This document shows, one piece after another, positions 24,813 through 33,774 of a DNA stretch of 64,000 bases. The first letter of the stretch is position 1. Each line of letters starts with the position of its first letter. A program made the translations under genes and the position numbers. The DNA is taken from positions 1 to 64,000 of the forward strand of contig NZ_CABVLY010000034.1 of assembly GCF_902498995.1 (NCBI RefSeq). Direction: 5' to 3'. The notes beneath the pieces were generated by a model. That model did not search any database and was not told the origin of the DNA. It saw nothing but the letters and a program-made list of their open reading frames with translations. The stretch comes from Burkholderia anthina. Its GTDB lineage: Bacteria; Pseudomonadota; Gammaproteobacteria; Burkholderiales; Burkholderiaceae.

Positions 24813-27014
24813 ATGAACCGTTGCATCCTGTCGAGCGTGACGCCGCCGCGTCGCGCGACTGCATCCGTCGCATTCGCGATGATGACCTGTGCCGCCGCAC
24901 CGGCGTCCGCGGAAGAGGGCGAGCCGCGGCGCGCGCCGCACCTGAGCCCGATCGTCGTTCACGAAAACCGCGACGCCGGTTCGCGCGTCGACCGGTCGGG
25001 CTCCGCCAAATATGCGACGCCGCTGCTCGACGTGCCGCAGACGATCACCGTCGTGCCGCGCGCGGTGCTCGACGAACAGCAGGCGCTGAGCCTGCGCGAA
25101 GCATTGTCGAACGTCGCGGGCATCACGTTCAACGCGGGGGAGGGCGGCGGCGGATCGGGCGACATGTTCAATATCCGCGGCTTCGGCGCGAACGCGAACC
25201 TGCAGCTCGACGGGCTGCGCGACAGCGCGCAGAACAATCGCAGCGACCTGTTCAACGTCGAGGCGGTCGAGGTGATGAAGGGCCCGAACTCGGTGTTCGG
25301 CGGCGCCGGCACGACGGGCGGCTCGGTGAACCTGGTCAGCAAGACGCCGAAGGCTGGCGCGTTCACGGAGGCCGGCACGACGCTCGGCACGTCCGACTAC
25401 CGGCGCGTGACGCTCGACGCGAACCGGCCGCTGCCCGGCACCGCCGGCCGTGCGGCGTTCCGCCTGAACGCGATGGCGCACGTCAACGACGTGCCGGGCC
25501 GCGACGACATTCGCCGGCGGCGCTGGGGTGTCGCGCCGTCGCTCGCGTTCGGGCTCGGCACGCCGACGCGCGTCACGCTCGGCTATTTTCACCAGTACGA
25601 CAACAACCTGCCCGACTACGGGCTGCCGGCGCGCGACGGCCAGGTGCTGACAGGCGTGTCGCGCGACAGCTATTTCGGCTGGCGCAATCTCGATCGCGAA
25701 CGCATCACGTCGGACGCCTTCACCGTGAAGGTCGAACACGACGTGTCGCCCGGCCTGAAGGTGCAGAACCTGAGCCGCTATGCGCATCTGAATCGCGACA
25801 CCGTGATTTCCGCATCGCACGTGAACCGGCAGGGGTTGCCGCCGGGGCGCTACAAGCCGGCAGGCCCGCAGGGCTACGGCCGCGATGTGTCGACGGCGAT
25901 GTGGGCGAACCAGACGAACGTCACGAGCGCGTTCGATACGTTCGGCGTCGGGCACTCGCTCGTCACGGGCTTCGAGATCTCGCGCGAAACGTACGGCCGC
26001 ACGACCTATTCGTATGGAATCAACCGGTTCTACCCGGCCGACGGTTTCCCGCTCGCCGCGCCGTCCGGCATATGGCGAGGCCCGACGCAGCGCCAGGACA
26101 GCGCACGCAACGACACCGCGCTCGTCGTGAAGGCGCTGTACGCGTTCGACACGATCTCGTTCGGCCGCTATTGGGACGTCGACGTCGGGCTGCGGCACGA
26201 CTGGATCGACGGCCGGGCGGAAGGTGCGTCGGTCGGGCAGCCCGCCGAGCGCGCGGACAGCGCCGACCGTCACCTGAGCACGCGCGCGGCGCTCGTGTTC
26301 AAGCCGACCGATAACGGCCGCGCGTATTTCGCGTACGGCACGTCGTTCAATCCGTCCGCCGAATTTCTCGTCACTACCGGCTCGGGTGTGAGCGCGGCGA
26401 CCGGCGCGCTCGCGCCCGAGAAGAACGAGAGCTTCGAGCTCGGCGCCAAATGGGAGGGGCTGGCGGGCGTCGCGCTGAACGGCGCACTGTTCCAGACCGA
26501 AAAGAAGAATGCGCGCGAACGCATGGCCGACGGCAGCTATGCGCTCGCGGGCCGGCAGCGCGTGCGCGGCATCGAGCTCGGTGCCGCCGGCAAGGTCACG
26601 CCGCGGTGGGACGTGTTCGCGAACTACACGTACCTGGCGAGCGTCACGCTCAGTTCGCCGTCCACGCCTCGCCGCGACGGGCAGGCGCTCGGCAACACGC
26701 CGCGCCACGCGTTTAACCTGTGGACGACCTACCGGTTGCCGGCGGGCTGGACGGTGGGTTACGGTTCGCACTTCGTCGGCCGGCGCAACGTGACATCGCA
26801 GGGCGACGGCAAGCTCGGCGCGTACTGGGTGCACAACCTGATGGCCGGCTACGACGTGAGCCGCCGGCTGCGCTTCCAGCTGAACGTCGACAACCTGTTC
26901 GATCGTGCGTATGTCGAGCGCGTGCGGCAGGTGTCGGGAAGCGAATCGCGCTCGTCGGCCGTCGAGCTCGGCGACGGCCGGTCGGCGATGCTGTCGGCCG
27001 TGTACAAGTTCTGA
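24813..27014 (+). CDS. TonB-dependent siderophore receptor
   Basis: A 733-residue outer-membrane ferric-siderophore receptor. After a signal peptide (cleaved near residue 33, ASAEEGE) come a TonB-box-like LSPIVVHE, the plug domain (about 60-165; MFNIRGFGANANLQLDGLRD and EVMKGPNSVFGGAGTTGGSV in two parts) and the 22-strand barrel ending in a terminal Phe (LSAVYKF). There is no N-terminal signalling domain, so control is by Fur only; a Fur box lies just upstream. The ribosome site is GGAGTGGAG. No siderophore biosynthesis gene is nearby, so it may import a foreign siderophore. The MFS gene downstream is convergent. Confidence 0.93.
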   Translation: MNRCILSSVTPPRRATASVAFAMMTCAAAPASAEEGEPRRAPHLSPIVVHENRDAGSRVDRSGSAKYATPLLDVPQTITVVPRAVLDEQQALSLREALSNVAGITFNAGEGGGGSGDMFNIRGFGANANLQLDGLRDSAQNNRSDLFNVEAVEVMKGPNSVFGGAGTTGGSVNLVSKTPKAGAFTEAGTTLGTSDYRRVTLDANRPLPGTAGRAAFRLNAMAHVNDVPGRDDIRRRRWGVAPSLAFGLGTPTRVTLGYFHQYDNNLPDYGLPARDGQVLTGVSRDSYFGWRNLDRERITSDAFTVKVEHDVSPGLKVQNLSRYAHLNRDTVISASHVNRQGLPPGRYKPAGPQGYGRDVSTAMWANQTNVTSAFDTFGVGHSLVTGFEISRETYGRTTYSYGINRFYPADGFPLAAPSGIWRGPTQRQDSARNDTALVVKALYAFDTISFGRYWDVDVGLRHDWIDGRAEGASVGQPAERADSADRHLSTRAALVFKPTDNGRAYFAYGTSFNPSAEFLVTTGSGVSAATGALAPEKNESFELGAKWEGLAGVALNGALFQTEKKNARERMADGSYALAGRQRVRGIELGAAGKVTPRWDVFANYTYLASVTLSSPSTPRRDGQALGNTPRHAFNLWTTYRLPAGWTVGYGSHFVGRRNVTSQGDGKLGAYWVHNLMAGYDVSRRLRFQLNVDNLFDRAYVERVRQVSGSESRSSAVELGDGRSAMLSAVYKF

Positions 27015-27045
27015 ACCAGGGCGCGCACGGCGGCCGCCTGCGCCG

Positions 27046-28323
27046 CTATCGCGCGAACAGCGGATAGGTCGCGCCCGCGATCAACGCCGCCGCGAGCCAG
27101 ACCACGCTCCACGAACTCACGGCGAGCAGCGGCGGAATCGCGAGCGGCGTCGCGAACAGTCCGAGATACACGATCGTGTTCGCCATCCCGAGCGCGGTGC
27201 CCGCGTGGTTCGCGCCGGCGAGCGTGGCGAGTTCGGTGTACGCGACGCCGTGCCATGCCGACACGCAGATGCCGGCGAACACGAGAATCGCGACGATCGC
27301 GGCGAGCGGCACGTGCGGGCTGCCGGCCGTGGCGGCCGCAAGCAGCGCGAACGCGCCGGCCGCCACGCATACCGACCCGCGCAGGTACGCGCGCCGGTTG
27401 CCGTGCCGGTCGGTATGGCGGCCGCTCCATACGCGCATCGCCATCGCGCCGAGTTGCAGCGTGACCATCGCCGTGCTGATGCCCGCGAGGCCGAGCCGGC
27501 CGAAATCGTGCAGGAACACGGTCGCGAACGTGAGCACCGCGAATTGCGGCGCGCAGAGCGCACCGATGCCGAGCACGATGCGCCAGACGGCGCCGCTTGC
27601 CAGCGGATTGCGCGCGTGCCGTGCCGGCGGTTGCGGTGCGGCAGGGCGGTTCGTTGCGACGCGCACGGGTTGCGCCGCGGCCGGCGCGTCAGGCGGCTCG
27701 TGCAGCCAGCGCCACGTCAGCACGGCCGATCCGGCGCACAGCAGCATCAGTGCGCCATATACCGCGGCGAAGCCCGCGTGCGACGCGAGCGACGGCAACA
27801 GCGCCGCGCCGACGCCGCCGCCGAGCGGCACGGCCGTCTGGCGGATGCTCATCGCGAGCCCGCGTTCGCGCTCGCCGAACCAGCGCATCACCGCGCGTCC
27901 GCTCGAACCGTTCACGCTGCCGCCGAGCAGGCCGACGCAGCACATCGCGACGACGACGCGCATGAGCGGCGGCACCGCGTGCGCGGTCGGGACGATCGTG
28001 GTGACCATCAGCGCCAGCATCGCGGCGGTGGCGACGAGGCCGGCGAGCAGCACGCGGCGGTCGCCGAAGCGGTCGGCGGCCATGCCCCACGGCAGCTCGG
28101 ACAGCGCGACGCCGAAGCCGAGCGCGCCCAGCACGAGGCCGAGCGCACCGTTGTCGAGGTGATAGGCCGAGCGCATCCAGACGGCGGTGGTCGGGATGCC
28201 GGCCGCGGCGGCGGAAAAGCTCATGTTCGCGGCGACGCCGGCTGCGAGCACGCGCCAGCGATGGGCCGGCCCGCGCGCGTCGCGCGCGGCCGGAGACGGA
28301 GAGGCGAGGCAGGAGGTATCCAT
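27046..28323 (-). CDS. MFS transporter
   Basis: A 425-residue major facilitator protein with 12 hydrophobic segments. The N-half loop-2/3 signature reads GMAADRFGDRRVLL and the equivalent C-half loop reads SGRHTDRHGNRRAYL. A His/Pro-rich cytoplasmic linker separates the halves. The ATG at 28323 was taken; a longer frame upstream overlaps the divergent LysR gene. The divergent LysR regulator (97 bp away) probably controls it. Substrate unknown. Confidence 0.9.
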   Translation of the reverse strand: MDTSCLASPSPAARDARGPAHRWRVLAAGVAANMSFSAAAAGIPTTAVWMRSAYHLDNGALGLVLGALGFGVALSELPWGMAADRFGDRRVLLAGLVATAAMLALMVTTIVPTAHAVPPLMRVVVAMCCVGLLGGSVNGSSGRAVMRWFGERERGLAMSIRQTAVPLGGGVGAALLPSLASHAGFAAVYGALMLLCAGSAVLTWRWLHEPPDAPAAAQPVRVATNRPAAPQPPARHARNPLASGAVWRIVLGIGALCAPQFAVLTFATVFLHDFGRLGLAGISTAMVTLQLGAMAMRVWSGRHTDRHGNRRAYLRGSVCVAAGAFALLAAATAGSPHVPLAAIVAILVFAGICVSAWHGVAYTELATLAGANHAGTALGMANTIVYLGLFATPLAIPPLLAVSSWSVVWLAAALIAGATYPLFAR

Positions 28324-28420
28324 GGCGACGGAGTCCGGTGGAAATTGACATCGCCAGTGTGGCGACCTACATTCATCCTGAAAATCGGAAAGTTTTTGAT
28401 GAATCGTTCGATAAAACGGG

Positions 28421-29461
28421 ATGATCGAGATGTCCGGACATGACAATGACCACGGCGCGGCGGCCGACGCCGCACTGGCCCGGCCGAACTTCGACGTGGC
28501 CGCGTTGCGCAGCCTCGTTGCGGGCGTGGATCTCGGCAGCTTCGCGAAGGCGGCCGATCGCGTTGCGCGCTCGTCGTCGGCGGTGAGCGCGCAGATCCGC
28601 AAGCTCGAGGAACAGGCCGGCACGCCGCTGTTCGTGAAGGCCGGGCGCGGGCTCGCGCTGACCGACGCCGGCGATGCGATGCTGCGCTATGCGCGGCGGA
28701 TGATCGCGCTGAACGACGAGGCGGCCGCGGCCGTGCGCGGCGTGAATCTCGACGGCTGGGTGCGGGTCGGCCTGCAGGAGGATTTCGGCGAGGCGATCCT
28801 GCCCGACGTGCTCGGGCGTTTCGCGCGCGCGCATCCGAAGGTGAGGATCGAGGCGCGCGTCGCGCGCAATGCCGATCTGCTCGACCGGCTCGACGCGAAC
28901 CAGCTCGACCTCGCGCTCGTGTGGGGCGACCCGGCGTCTGCGGCGCTGTTGACGCGGGCCGGCATCGACAGCGACGTGATCGCGCAGGTGCCGATGCAGT
29001 GGATCGCGGCGGCGGGCGCGGGCGGCTTCGGCATGCCGGACGGCGGCCCCCACGCGGATGCGGCGGACGACCGCGACACGGGCATTCGTGCCGTGCGCGC
29101 GTCGGGCGAGCCGCTGCCGCTCGTCGTGTTCGACCGGCCGTGCCGCTTCTTCGGTGCAGCCACCGACGCGCTCGACCGCGCGGGCGTGCCGTGGCGCGTC
29201 GCGTTCACGACGCCGAGCCTGGCCGGGCTGTGGGCCGCGGCGGCGGCCGGCCTCGGGCTGACGGTGCGCTCGCACTACGGATTGCCGGCGTCGGTGCGGG
29301 TGCTCGACGCGGCGTCGCTCGGGCTGCCGGCGCTGCCGAGCCTGCCGTTGATGCTGCTGCGGCGCGCGTCGTCGGTCACGCCGAGCGTCGAGCGGCTCGC
29401 GCGGATCGTCACGCAGGCGGTGCGGGATGCGACGGGGGAGGCGGTGGCGCTCGCGGCGTGA
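28421..29461 (+). CDS. LysR-family transcriptional regulator
   Basis: A 346-residue LysR protein with helix-turn-helix at about residues 26-84 (FDVAALRSLVAGVDLGSFAK; SSAVSAQIRKLEEQAGTPLF) and an effector domain with an Ala/Asp-rich insertion around 205-225 (GGPHADAADDRDTG), which makes it longer than the usual 300-310. It is divergent from the MFS transporter gene and likely regulates it. Confidence 0.9.
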   Translation: MIEMSGHDNDHGAAADAALARPNFDVAALRSLVAGVDLGSFAKAADRVARSSSAVSAQIRKLEEQAGTPLFVKAGRGLALTDAGDAMLRYARRMIALNDEAAAAVRGVNLDGWVRVGLQEDFGEAILPDVLGRFARAHPKVRIEARVARNADLLDRLDANQLDLALVWGDPASAALLTRAGIDSDVIAQVPMQWIAAAGAGGFGMPDGGPHADAADDRDTGIRAVRASGEPLPLVVFDRPCRFFGAATDALDRAGVPWRVAFTTPSLAGLWAAAAAGLGLTVRSHYGLPASVRVLDAASLGLPALPSLPLMLLRRASSVTPSVERLARIVTQAVRDATGEAVALAA

Positions 29462-29542
29462 TCCCGCGTCGGCAAGCACGCAAGTGTCCTTAGGCTGGAC
29501 GTTTGGTCTATTGGAGCAACGGGGTGAATGTCGTGACAATGG

Positions 29543-29553
29543 TGAGTCACTCA
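29543..29553. promoter_or_regulatory. Candidate autoregulatory operator of the toxin-antitoxin pair
   Basis: TGAGT-C-ACTCA, a perfect 11-bp palindrome 13 bp upstream of the antitoxin ATG, the place where antitoxin operators usually lie. Confidence 0.4.
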
Positions 29554-29565
29554 ATGGAGCCCATC

Positions 29566-29793
29566 ATGCAAGTTGCCACCGTCCCCGAAGCCACGATCGA
29601 TCTCCAGCGGCTTCTCGATGCCGCGATCGCTGGCGAACGCGTCGTCATCACGCAGATCGGCAAGCAGTCGGTCCGGCTTGTCCCGCTCGAGCCCATCCAT
29701 CAGTTCGGTGCTCTCAAGGGAGAGATATGGATTGCCGATGATTTCGACGCACCACTTTCCGCCGAAGAGCTGGCTGAGTTCGAAGGGAAATAA
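29566..29793 (+). CDS. Type II antitoxin, Phd/YefM-VapB-like
   Basis: A 75-residue protein starting MQVATVPEATIDLQRLLDAA with the Phd/YefM-type N-terminal DNA-binding core (GERVVITQIGKQSVRLVPL) and an acidic C-terminal tail (FDAPLSAEELAEFEGK) that would wrap the toxin. GGAG at 29555-29558 points to the ATG at 29566 rather than earlier in-frame starts. The stop overlaps the PIN toxin start by one base (TAATG), so the pair is coupled. It should neutralise the toxin and repress its own promoter. Confidence 0.85.
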   Translation: MQVATVPEATIDLQRLLDAAIAGERVVITQIGKQSVRLVPLEPIHQFGALKGEIWIADDFDAPLSAEELAEFEGK

Positions 29794-30173
29794 TGCGGTT
29801 GCTGGTCGATACGCACATCTTTCTGTGGATGTGGGGCGATGATCCGAAACTGAGCGTTCGCGCGCGCAGACTGATCACCGCTGCCGATGCCGTGTTCGTC
29901 AGCAGCGCGAGCATCTGGGAAGTGGCGATCAAGGCCGGGAAGGGAAAGCTGGATGTCGACGTGGATCGCCTAGTCGACAAGCTGAGGACCAGCAAGTACC
30001 GCGAGCTACCGGTCCGGGCCATGCACGGCGCTGCCGTGCGTCATCTGCCGCATCATCATGGCGACCCGTTCGACCGGCTGCTCGTCGCGCAGGCGTGGTG
30101 CGAACCGTTGCTGCTCGTTACGGCTGACAGCCACCTTGCGCAGTATGGCGAGACCCGAATCCTGACAGTCTGA
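29793..30173 (+). CDS. PIN-domain toxin, VapC-like ribonuclease
   Basis: A 126-residue PIN-domain protein. The acidic catalytic residues are visible: Asp6 (LLVDTH), Glu43 (IWEVAIK), Asp91/Asp94 (HGDPFDRLL) and Asp112 (VTADSHL). Length and start fit toxin components that cleave tRNA or rRNA. It directly follows and overlaps its antitoxin. The pair sits between a LysR gene and a DapA-like gene with no other mobile-element sign. Confidence 0.9.
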   Translation: MRLLVDTHIFLWMWGDDPKLSVRARRLITAADAVFVSSASIWEVAIKAGKGKLDVDVDRLVDKLRTSKYRELPVRAMHGAAVRHLPHHHGDPFDRLLVAQAWCEPLLLVTADSHLAQYGETRILTV

Positions 30174-30194
30174 AACAGTTTCTGGAGCGAAGTC

Positions 30195-31088
30195 CTAAGC
30201 CGTTGCGATAGCCGGTGTCGATGCCTCGAGCGCTGTCCAGAGTCGGGCGAGCCTCTCCCGCAACGCGTCGCTCGCCGGCACGAACGGCAGCCGCAACCCA
30301 TCCTCGCACCACCCCTGCGCCGCCAGCACCGCCTTCACCGGCGCCGGATTCGGCTCCGCGAACAGCGCCGCGACGAGCGGCTGCAGTGCGACCGACAGCC
30401 GCCGCGCGTCGGCGAGCCGGCCGTCGCGCAGCAGCGCATGGATGCGCACATGCCATTCGGGCAGCACGTGCGCGCTGCTCGCGATCGCGCCGTGCGCACC
30501 GGCACACAGCGCCGCGAAGTTCTGGTTGTCGTCGCCGGAGAAAATCGCGAGCGGCGTGTCGTGCACGAGCCGGCTCATCCGGTCGAGCGTGCCGCCGCAC
30601 TCCTTGATGCCCGCGACGCGCGGATCGCGCGCGAGTGCCTGCAGCGTCTCGAGTTCGACGTTCACGCCCGTGCGGTACGGGATGTTGTAGACGAGCACGG
30701 GCAGATCGGCCGCGTCGACGATCGCCTCGACGTGGCGGCGGATGCCGTCCTGTGTCGGCCGCACGTAGACGGGCGGCGTGACGAGCAGCCCGTCGGGCCG
30801 CAGCGCGGCGAGTTCGCGCGCGCGGGCGGCCGCGAAGTGCGTTGCGCTCGCGGTGAGCCCGACGACGATCGGGCGCCCGGGCGCCGCGTCGCGCAGCGTC
30901 GCGAACACGGCGTCCTGTTCGCGTGCGTCGAGCAGCACGCCTTCACCGGTCGTCGCGCCCGCGACGAAGCCCGCGATGCCCGCGGCCGCATAGTGACGGG
31001 CGAGTCGCGCGAGCGCGCCGTGATCGACTTCGCCGTGGTGGAACGGCGTGATGATCGGCAGCCAGATACCTTCGAAACGTGTGTGCAT
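30195..31088 (-). CDS. Dihydrodipicolinate synthase-family aldolase
   Basis: A 297-residue class I aldolase of the DapA/NAL family. All DHDPS active-site residues align with a one-residue offset: Thr46-Thr47 (GATTGEG), Tyr134 and Arg139 (VYNIPYRTG), and Schiff-base Lys162 (IKECGG). DHDPS activity is therefore possible, but the isolated setting suggests a paralogue acting on another keto acid. I chose the ATG at 31088 (GAGG upstream) over one at 31100. A GGAAC-C-GTTCC palindrome lies at 31120-31130, 32 bp upstream, and may be an operator. Confidence 0.85.
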   Translation of the reverse strand: MHTRFEGIWLPIITPFHHGEVDHGALARLARHYAAAGIAGFVAGATTGEGVLLDAREQDAVFATLRDAAPGRPIVVGLTASATHFAAARARELAALRPDGLLVTPPVYVRPTQDGIRRHVEAIVDAADLPVLVYNIPYRTGVNVELETLQALARDPRVAGIKECGGTLDRMSRLVHDTPLAIFSGDDNQNFAALCAGAHGAIASSAHVLPEWHVRIHALLRDGRLADARRLSVALQPLVAALFAEPNPAPVKAVLAAQGWCEDGLRLPFVPASDALRERLARLWTALEASTPAIATA

Positions 31089-31538
31089 GCAAAACCTCAT
31101 GGTGGAAACGGAGTGGGAAGGAACCGTTCCGCCGGCGGAGTGCCGGAGCGAGGCGTGCGAGCAAGGAGAAAGAAACGACCTGCGGGCATCCCGTCCGGCA
31201 TTCGCCTGACGGGACGCGACGTCCCCGTCAGTCGAGGCGTCGTTTTTTGAGTTTCAGCCCGGCCGCGCGCGCACCTGCCGCGACGGCGGCGAGGATCGAG
31301 GGCGAGCGCAGGGCAGCGGACATGGATGAACCGGGAAAAGGGCTGAACGGCGATCTTAACACCGGATCCGGCGCATACGCGAGCGGTGCGCGCCGTTTAG
31401 CAGGATTCGAGATTTGCTTTGCATGACAGATTGGAAAGCGCGCCGCGCCCGGCCGCTAGAATGCCCGCTTACGTTTCGATGACAGCGCGTACGCGTGCCG
31501 TCACGCACATTCACCACCACTGAACGGGGCATATCACG
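31089..31538. other. Divergent intergenic region, DapA-like / sulfate-binding protein
   Basis: No secure gene. It holds the 31120-31130 palindrome, a hairpin GACGGGAC...GTCCCCGTC at 31208-31232 followed about 12 bases later by T6 (terminator-like on the plus strand, without an assignable gene), and a 31-codon minus-strand frame at 31228-31323 without a ribosome site. The sulfate-binding gene promoter must lie within 31400-31530; a TAGAAT hexamer at about 31460 is the best -10 candidate. Confidence 0.35.
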
Positions 31539-32558
31539 ATGGCAAGCATCAAGGGGATCGGCCGCTGGCTGCACACGGGCACGGCGGCGGCGCTGGTCGT
31601 GGCGGCGACGGCCGCGCACGCGGACACGTCGATCCTGAACGTGTCGTACGACGTGACGCGCGAGCTGTACAAGGACATCAACACGAGCTTCGCCGCCGCC
31701 TACAAGCAGCAGACCGGCGAAACGGTGACGATCAAGCAGTCGCACGGCGCGTCGAGCGCGCAGGCGCTGTCGGTGCTGCAGGGGTTGCAGGCCGACGTCG
31801 TGACGATGAACCAGCCGAACGACATCGACCTGCTCGCCGAGCGCGGCCAGTTGCTGCCGAAGGACTGGCGCGCGCGCTTCCCCGACGCCAGCTCGCCGTA
31901 CTCGACGACGATGGTGTTCCTCGTGCGCAAGGGCAACCCGAAGGCGATCAAGGACTGGAGCGATCTCGCGAAGCCGGGCGTGCAGGTGATCATCGCGAAC
32001 CCGAAGACGTCGGGTAACGGCCGCTACGCGTATCTCGCCGCGTGGGGCTACCAGAAGCAGAAGGGCGCGACCGACCAGCAGGCGCTCGACTTCGAGAAGG
32101 CGGTCTTCCGCAACGTGCCGGTGCTCGACTCCGGCGGCCGCGGCGCGACGACGACGTTCACGCAGCGCGGCATCGGCGACGTGCTCGTCACGTTCGAGAA
32201 CGAAGTCGCGCTGATGGATACGGGGGCGTCGGGCGCGGAATTCGATGCCGTGTATCCGTCGGCGAGCATCCTCGCGGAGCCGCCGGTGGCCGTGGTCGAC
32301 AAGGTCGTCGACAAGAAGGGCACGCGCAAGGTCGCGCAGGCGTATCTCGACTACCTGTACACGCCGCAGGCGCAGGAGATCATCGCGCAGCACCATCTGC
32401 GCCCGCGTGACGCGAACGTACTGAAGAAGCATGCGGCCGAGTTCAAGCCGCTGAAGACGTTCAGCGTCGAGCAGGTTTTCGGAAGCTGGGCGAACGCGCA
32501 GAAGACCCACTTCGCCGACGGCGGCACGTTCGACCGCGTGATCGTCGACCGGAAGTAA
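31539..32558 (+). CDS. Sulfate ABC transporter substrate-binding protein
   Basis: A 339-residue periplasmic protein with a Sec signal (hydrophobic GTAAALVVAATAAHA). The mature N-terminus ILNVSYDVTRELYKDIN and the segments QSHGASSAQALSVLQGLQAD and ANPKTSGNGRYAYLAAWGY are hallmarks of Sbp/CysP. It binds sulfate or thiosulfate for a CysTWA permease, but no permease genes adjoin it here; a terminator follows directly, so it is a stand-alone binding protein in this locus. Confidence 0.94.
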   Translation: MASIKGIGRWLHTGTAAALVVAATAAHADTSILNVSYDVTRELYKDINTSFAAAYKQQTGETVTIKQSHGASSAQALSVLQGLQADVVTMNQPNDIDLLAERGQLLPKDWRARFPDASSPYSTTMVFLVRKGNPKAIKDWSDLAKPGVQVIIANPKTSGNGRYAYLAAWGYQKQKGATDQQALDFEKAVFRNVPVLDSGGRGATTTFTQRGIGDVLVTFENEVALMDTGASGAEFDAVYPSASILAEPPVAVVDKVVDKKGTRKVAQAYLDYLYTPQAQEIIAQHHLRPRDANVLKKHAAEFKPLKTFSVEQVFGSWANAQKTHFADGGTFDRVIVDRK

Positions 32559-32602
32559 GCCGGCGCGGCGCGCGCCGCGCGCATGCCGGCAGGAAGACTG
32601 CG

Positions 32603-32633
32603 AAACCGGCCGCTCGTGCGGCCGGTTTTTTTT
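32603..32633 (+). terminator. Rho-independent terminator of the sulfate-binding protein gene
   Basis: AACCGGCCGC (32604-32613), loop TCGT, GCGGCCGGTT (32618-32627), then a T tract, 45 bases after the stop. Confidence 0.9.
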
Positions 32634-32731
32634 CGGGGTTGCGCGGCGGACGGCGGCTACGCATCGGCGCGCATTCCCGGCCGCCGCCGCGCGTGCTACG
32701 CTCATCGCCTCCCTGCTTCAGGCGTCGCGCG

Positions 32732-33700
32732 ATGAACGTCGATCCGTCCTCCCCGGCTTCCCGCGGCCGTGGCCGCAAGATCTGGTCGGGCACGCGCCCC
32801 GTGATCGCATACGGGATGCCGCCGCTCGGCTGGCGCGACCTCTATCACCGGGCGCTGACGGTGAGCTGGCCCGTGTTCTTCCTGTCGCTCGCGATGCTGT
32901 TCCTGCTGCTCAACGGCGGCTTCGCGACGCTCTACCTGCTCGGCCATGCGCCGATCGCGAACCAGTCGCCGGCCGGATTCGGCGGCGCGTTCTTCTTCAG
33001 CGTCGAAACGCTCGCCACCGTCGGCTATGGCGACATGCATCCGCAGACCGTCTATGCGCACCTCGTCGCGACGTTCGAGATCTTCGCCGGGATGTCGGGC
33101 ATCGCGCTGGCGACCGGCCTCGTGTTCGCGCGGTTTTCGCGGCCACAGGCGAAGATCCTGTTCGCGCGCTACGCGATCGTGCGGCCGCTGAACGGGCGCA
33201 TGACGCTGATGGTGCGCGCCGCGAATGCGCGCCAGAACGTGATCGCCGAAGCGCAGGCGAAGCTGCGGCTGATGCGCGTCGAAGGCTCGCACGAGGGCTA
33301 TACGCTGCGCAAGATCCACGACCTGCCGCTCGTGCGCAGCGAGCATCCGATCTTCCTGCTCGGCTGGAACCTGATGCACGTGATCGACGAAGCGAGCCCG
33401 CTGTTCGGCGAGACGCCCGAATCGCTCGCCACGCGCGACGCGTCGCTGCTGATCACGATCGAGGGCTCCGACGAGACGACCGCGCAGGTCATGCAGGCGC
33501 GCTACGCATGGGCGCATGCGGACATCCGCTGGCATCACCGCTATGTCGACCTGATGCACGACGAAGGCGGCATCACGCACATCGACTACACGCATTTTCA
33601 CGAAGTCGTGCCGGTCGAGGCCGATACCGACGAACGCGGTTCGCCGGGGGCGGTGGTCGACGCCGGCGCGGCGGCGCAGGCGCCCGGGCCGGCTGCATGA
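32732..33700 (+). CDS. Inward-rectifier potassium channel, KirBac1.1 orthologue
   Basis: A 322-residue prokaryotic Kir channel. Slide-helix/TM1 (GWRDLYHRALTVSWPVFFLS, about 33-52), pore helix and selectivity filter TVGYGD (96-101) and TM2 (about 110-134) are followed by the immunoglobulin-like cytoplasmic domain (about 145-300), with the G-loop region IEGSDETTAQVMQAR. The sequence is very close in order and wording to KirBac1.1 of Burkholderia pseudomallei as I recall it. It would conduct K+ across the inner membrane and be gated by phospholipid or pH. The ATG at 32732 matches the KirBac1.1 start MNVDP. Confidence 0.95.
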   Translation: MNVDPSSPASRGRGRKIWSGTRPVIAYGMPPLGWRDLYHRALTVSWPVFFLSLAMLFLLLNGGFATLYLLGHAPIANQSPAGFGGAFFFSVETLATVGYGDMHPQTVYAHLVATFEIFAGMSGIALATGLVFARFSRPQAKILFARYAIVRPLNGRMTLMVRAANARQNVIAEAQAKLRLMRVEGSHEGYTLRKIHDLPLVRSEHPIFLLGWNLMHVIDEASPLFGETPESLATRDASLLITIEGSDETTAQVMQARYAWAHADIRWHHRYVDLMHDEGGITHIDYTHFHEVVPVEADTDERGSPGAVVDAGAAAQAPGPAA

Positions 33701-33774
33701 CGCTGCCGGTCGGCGCGCCCCGGCATTGGCAGCCGGGCGCGGCCGCCGTCACCGCATGCCGCGCCGTTCACGCG

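Noticed and set aside
31228..31323. 31-codon minus-strand frame (MSAALRSPSILAAVAAGARA...)
   Set aside because: It has no ribosome site and no recognisable family; it could be a real small protein but sequence alone does not support it.
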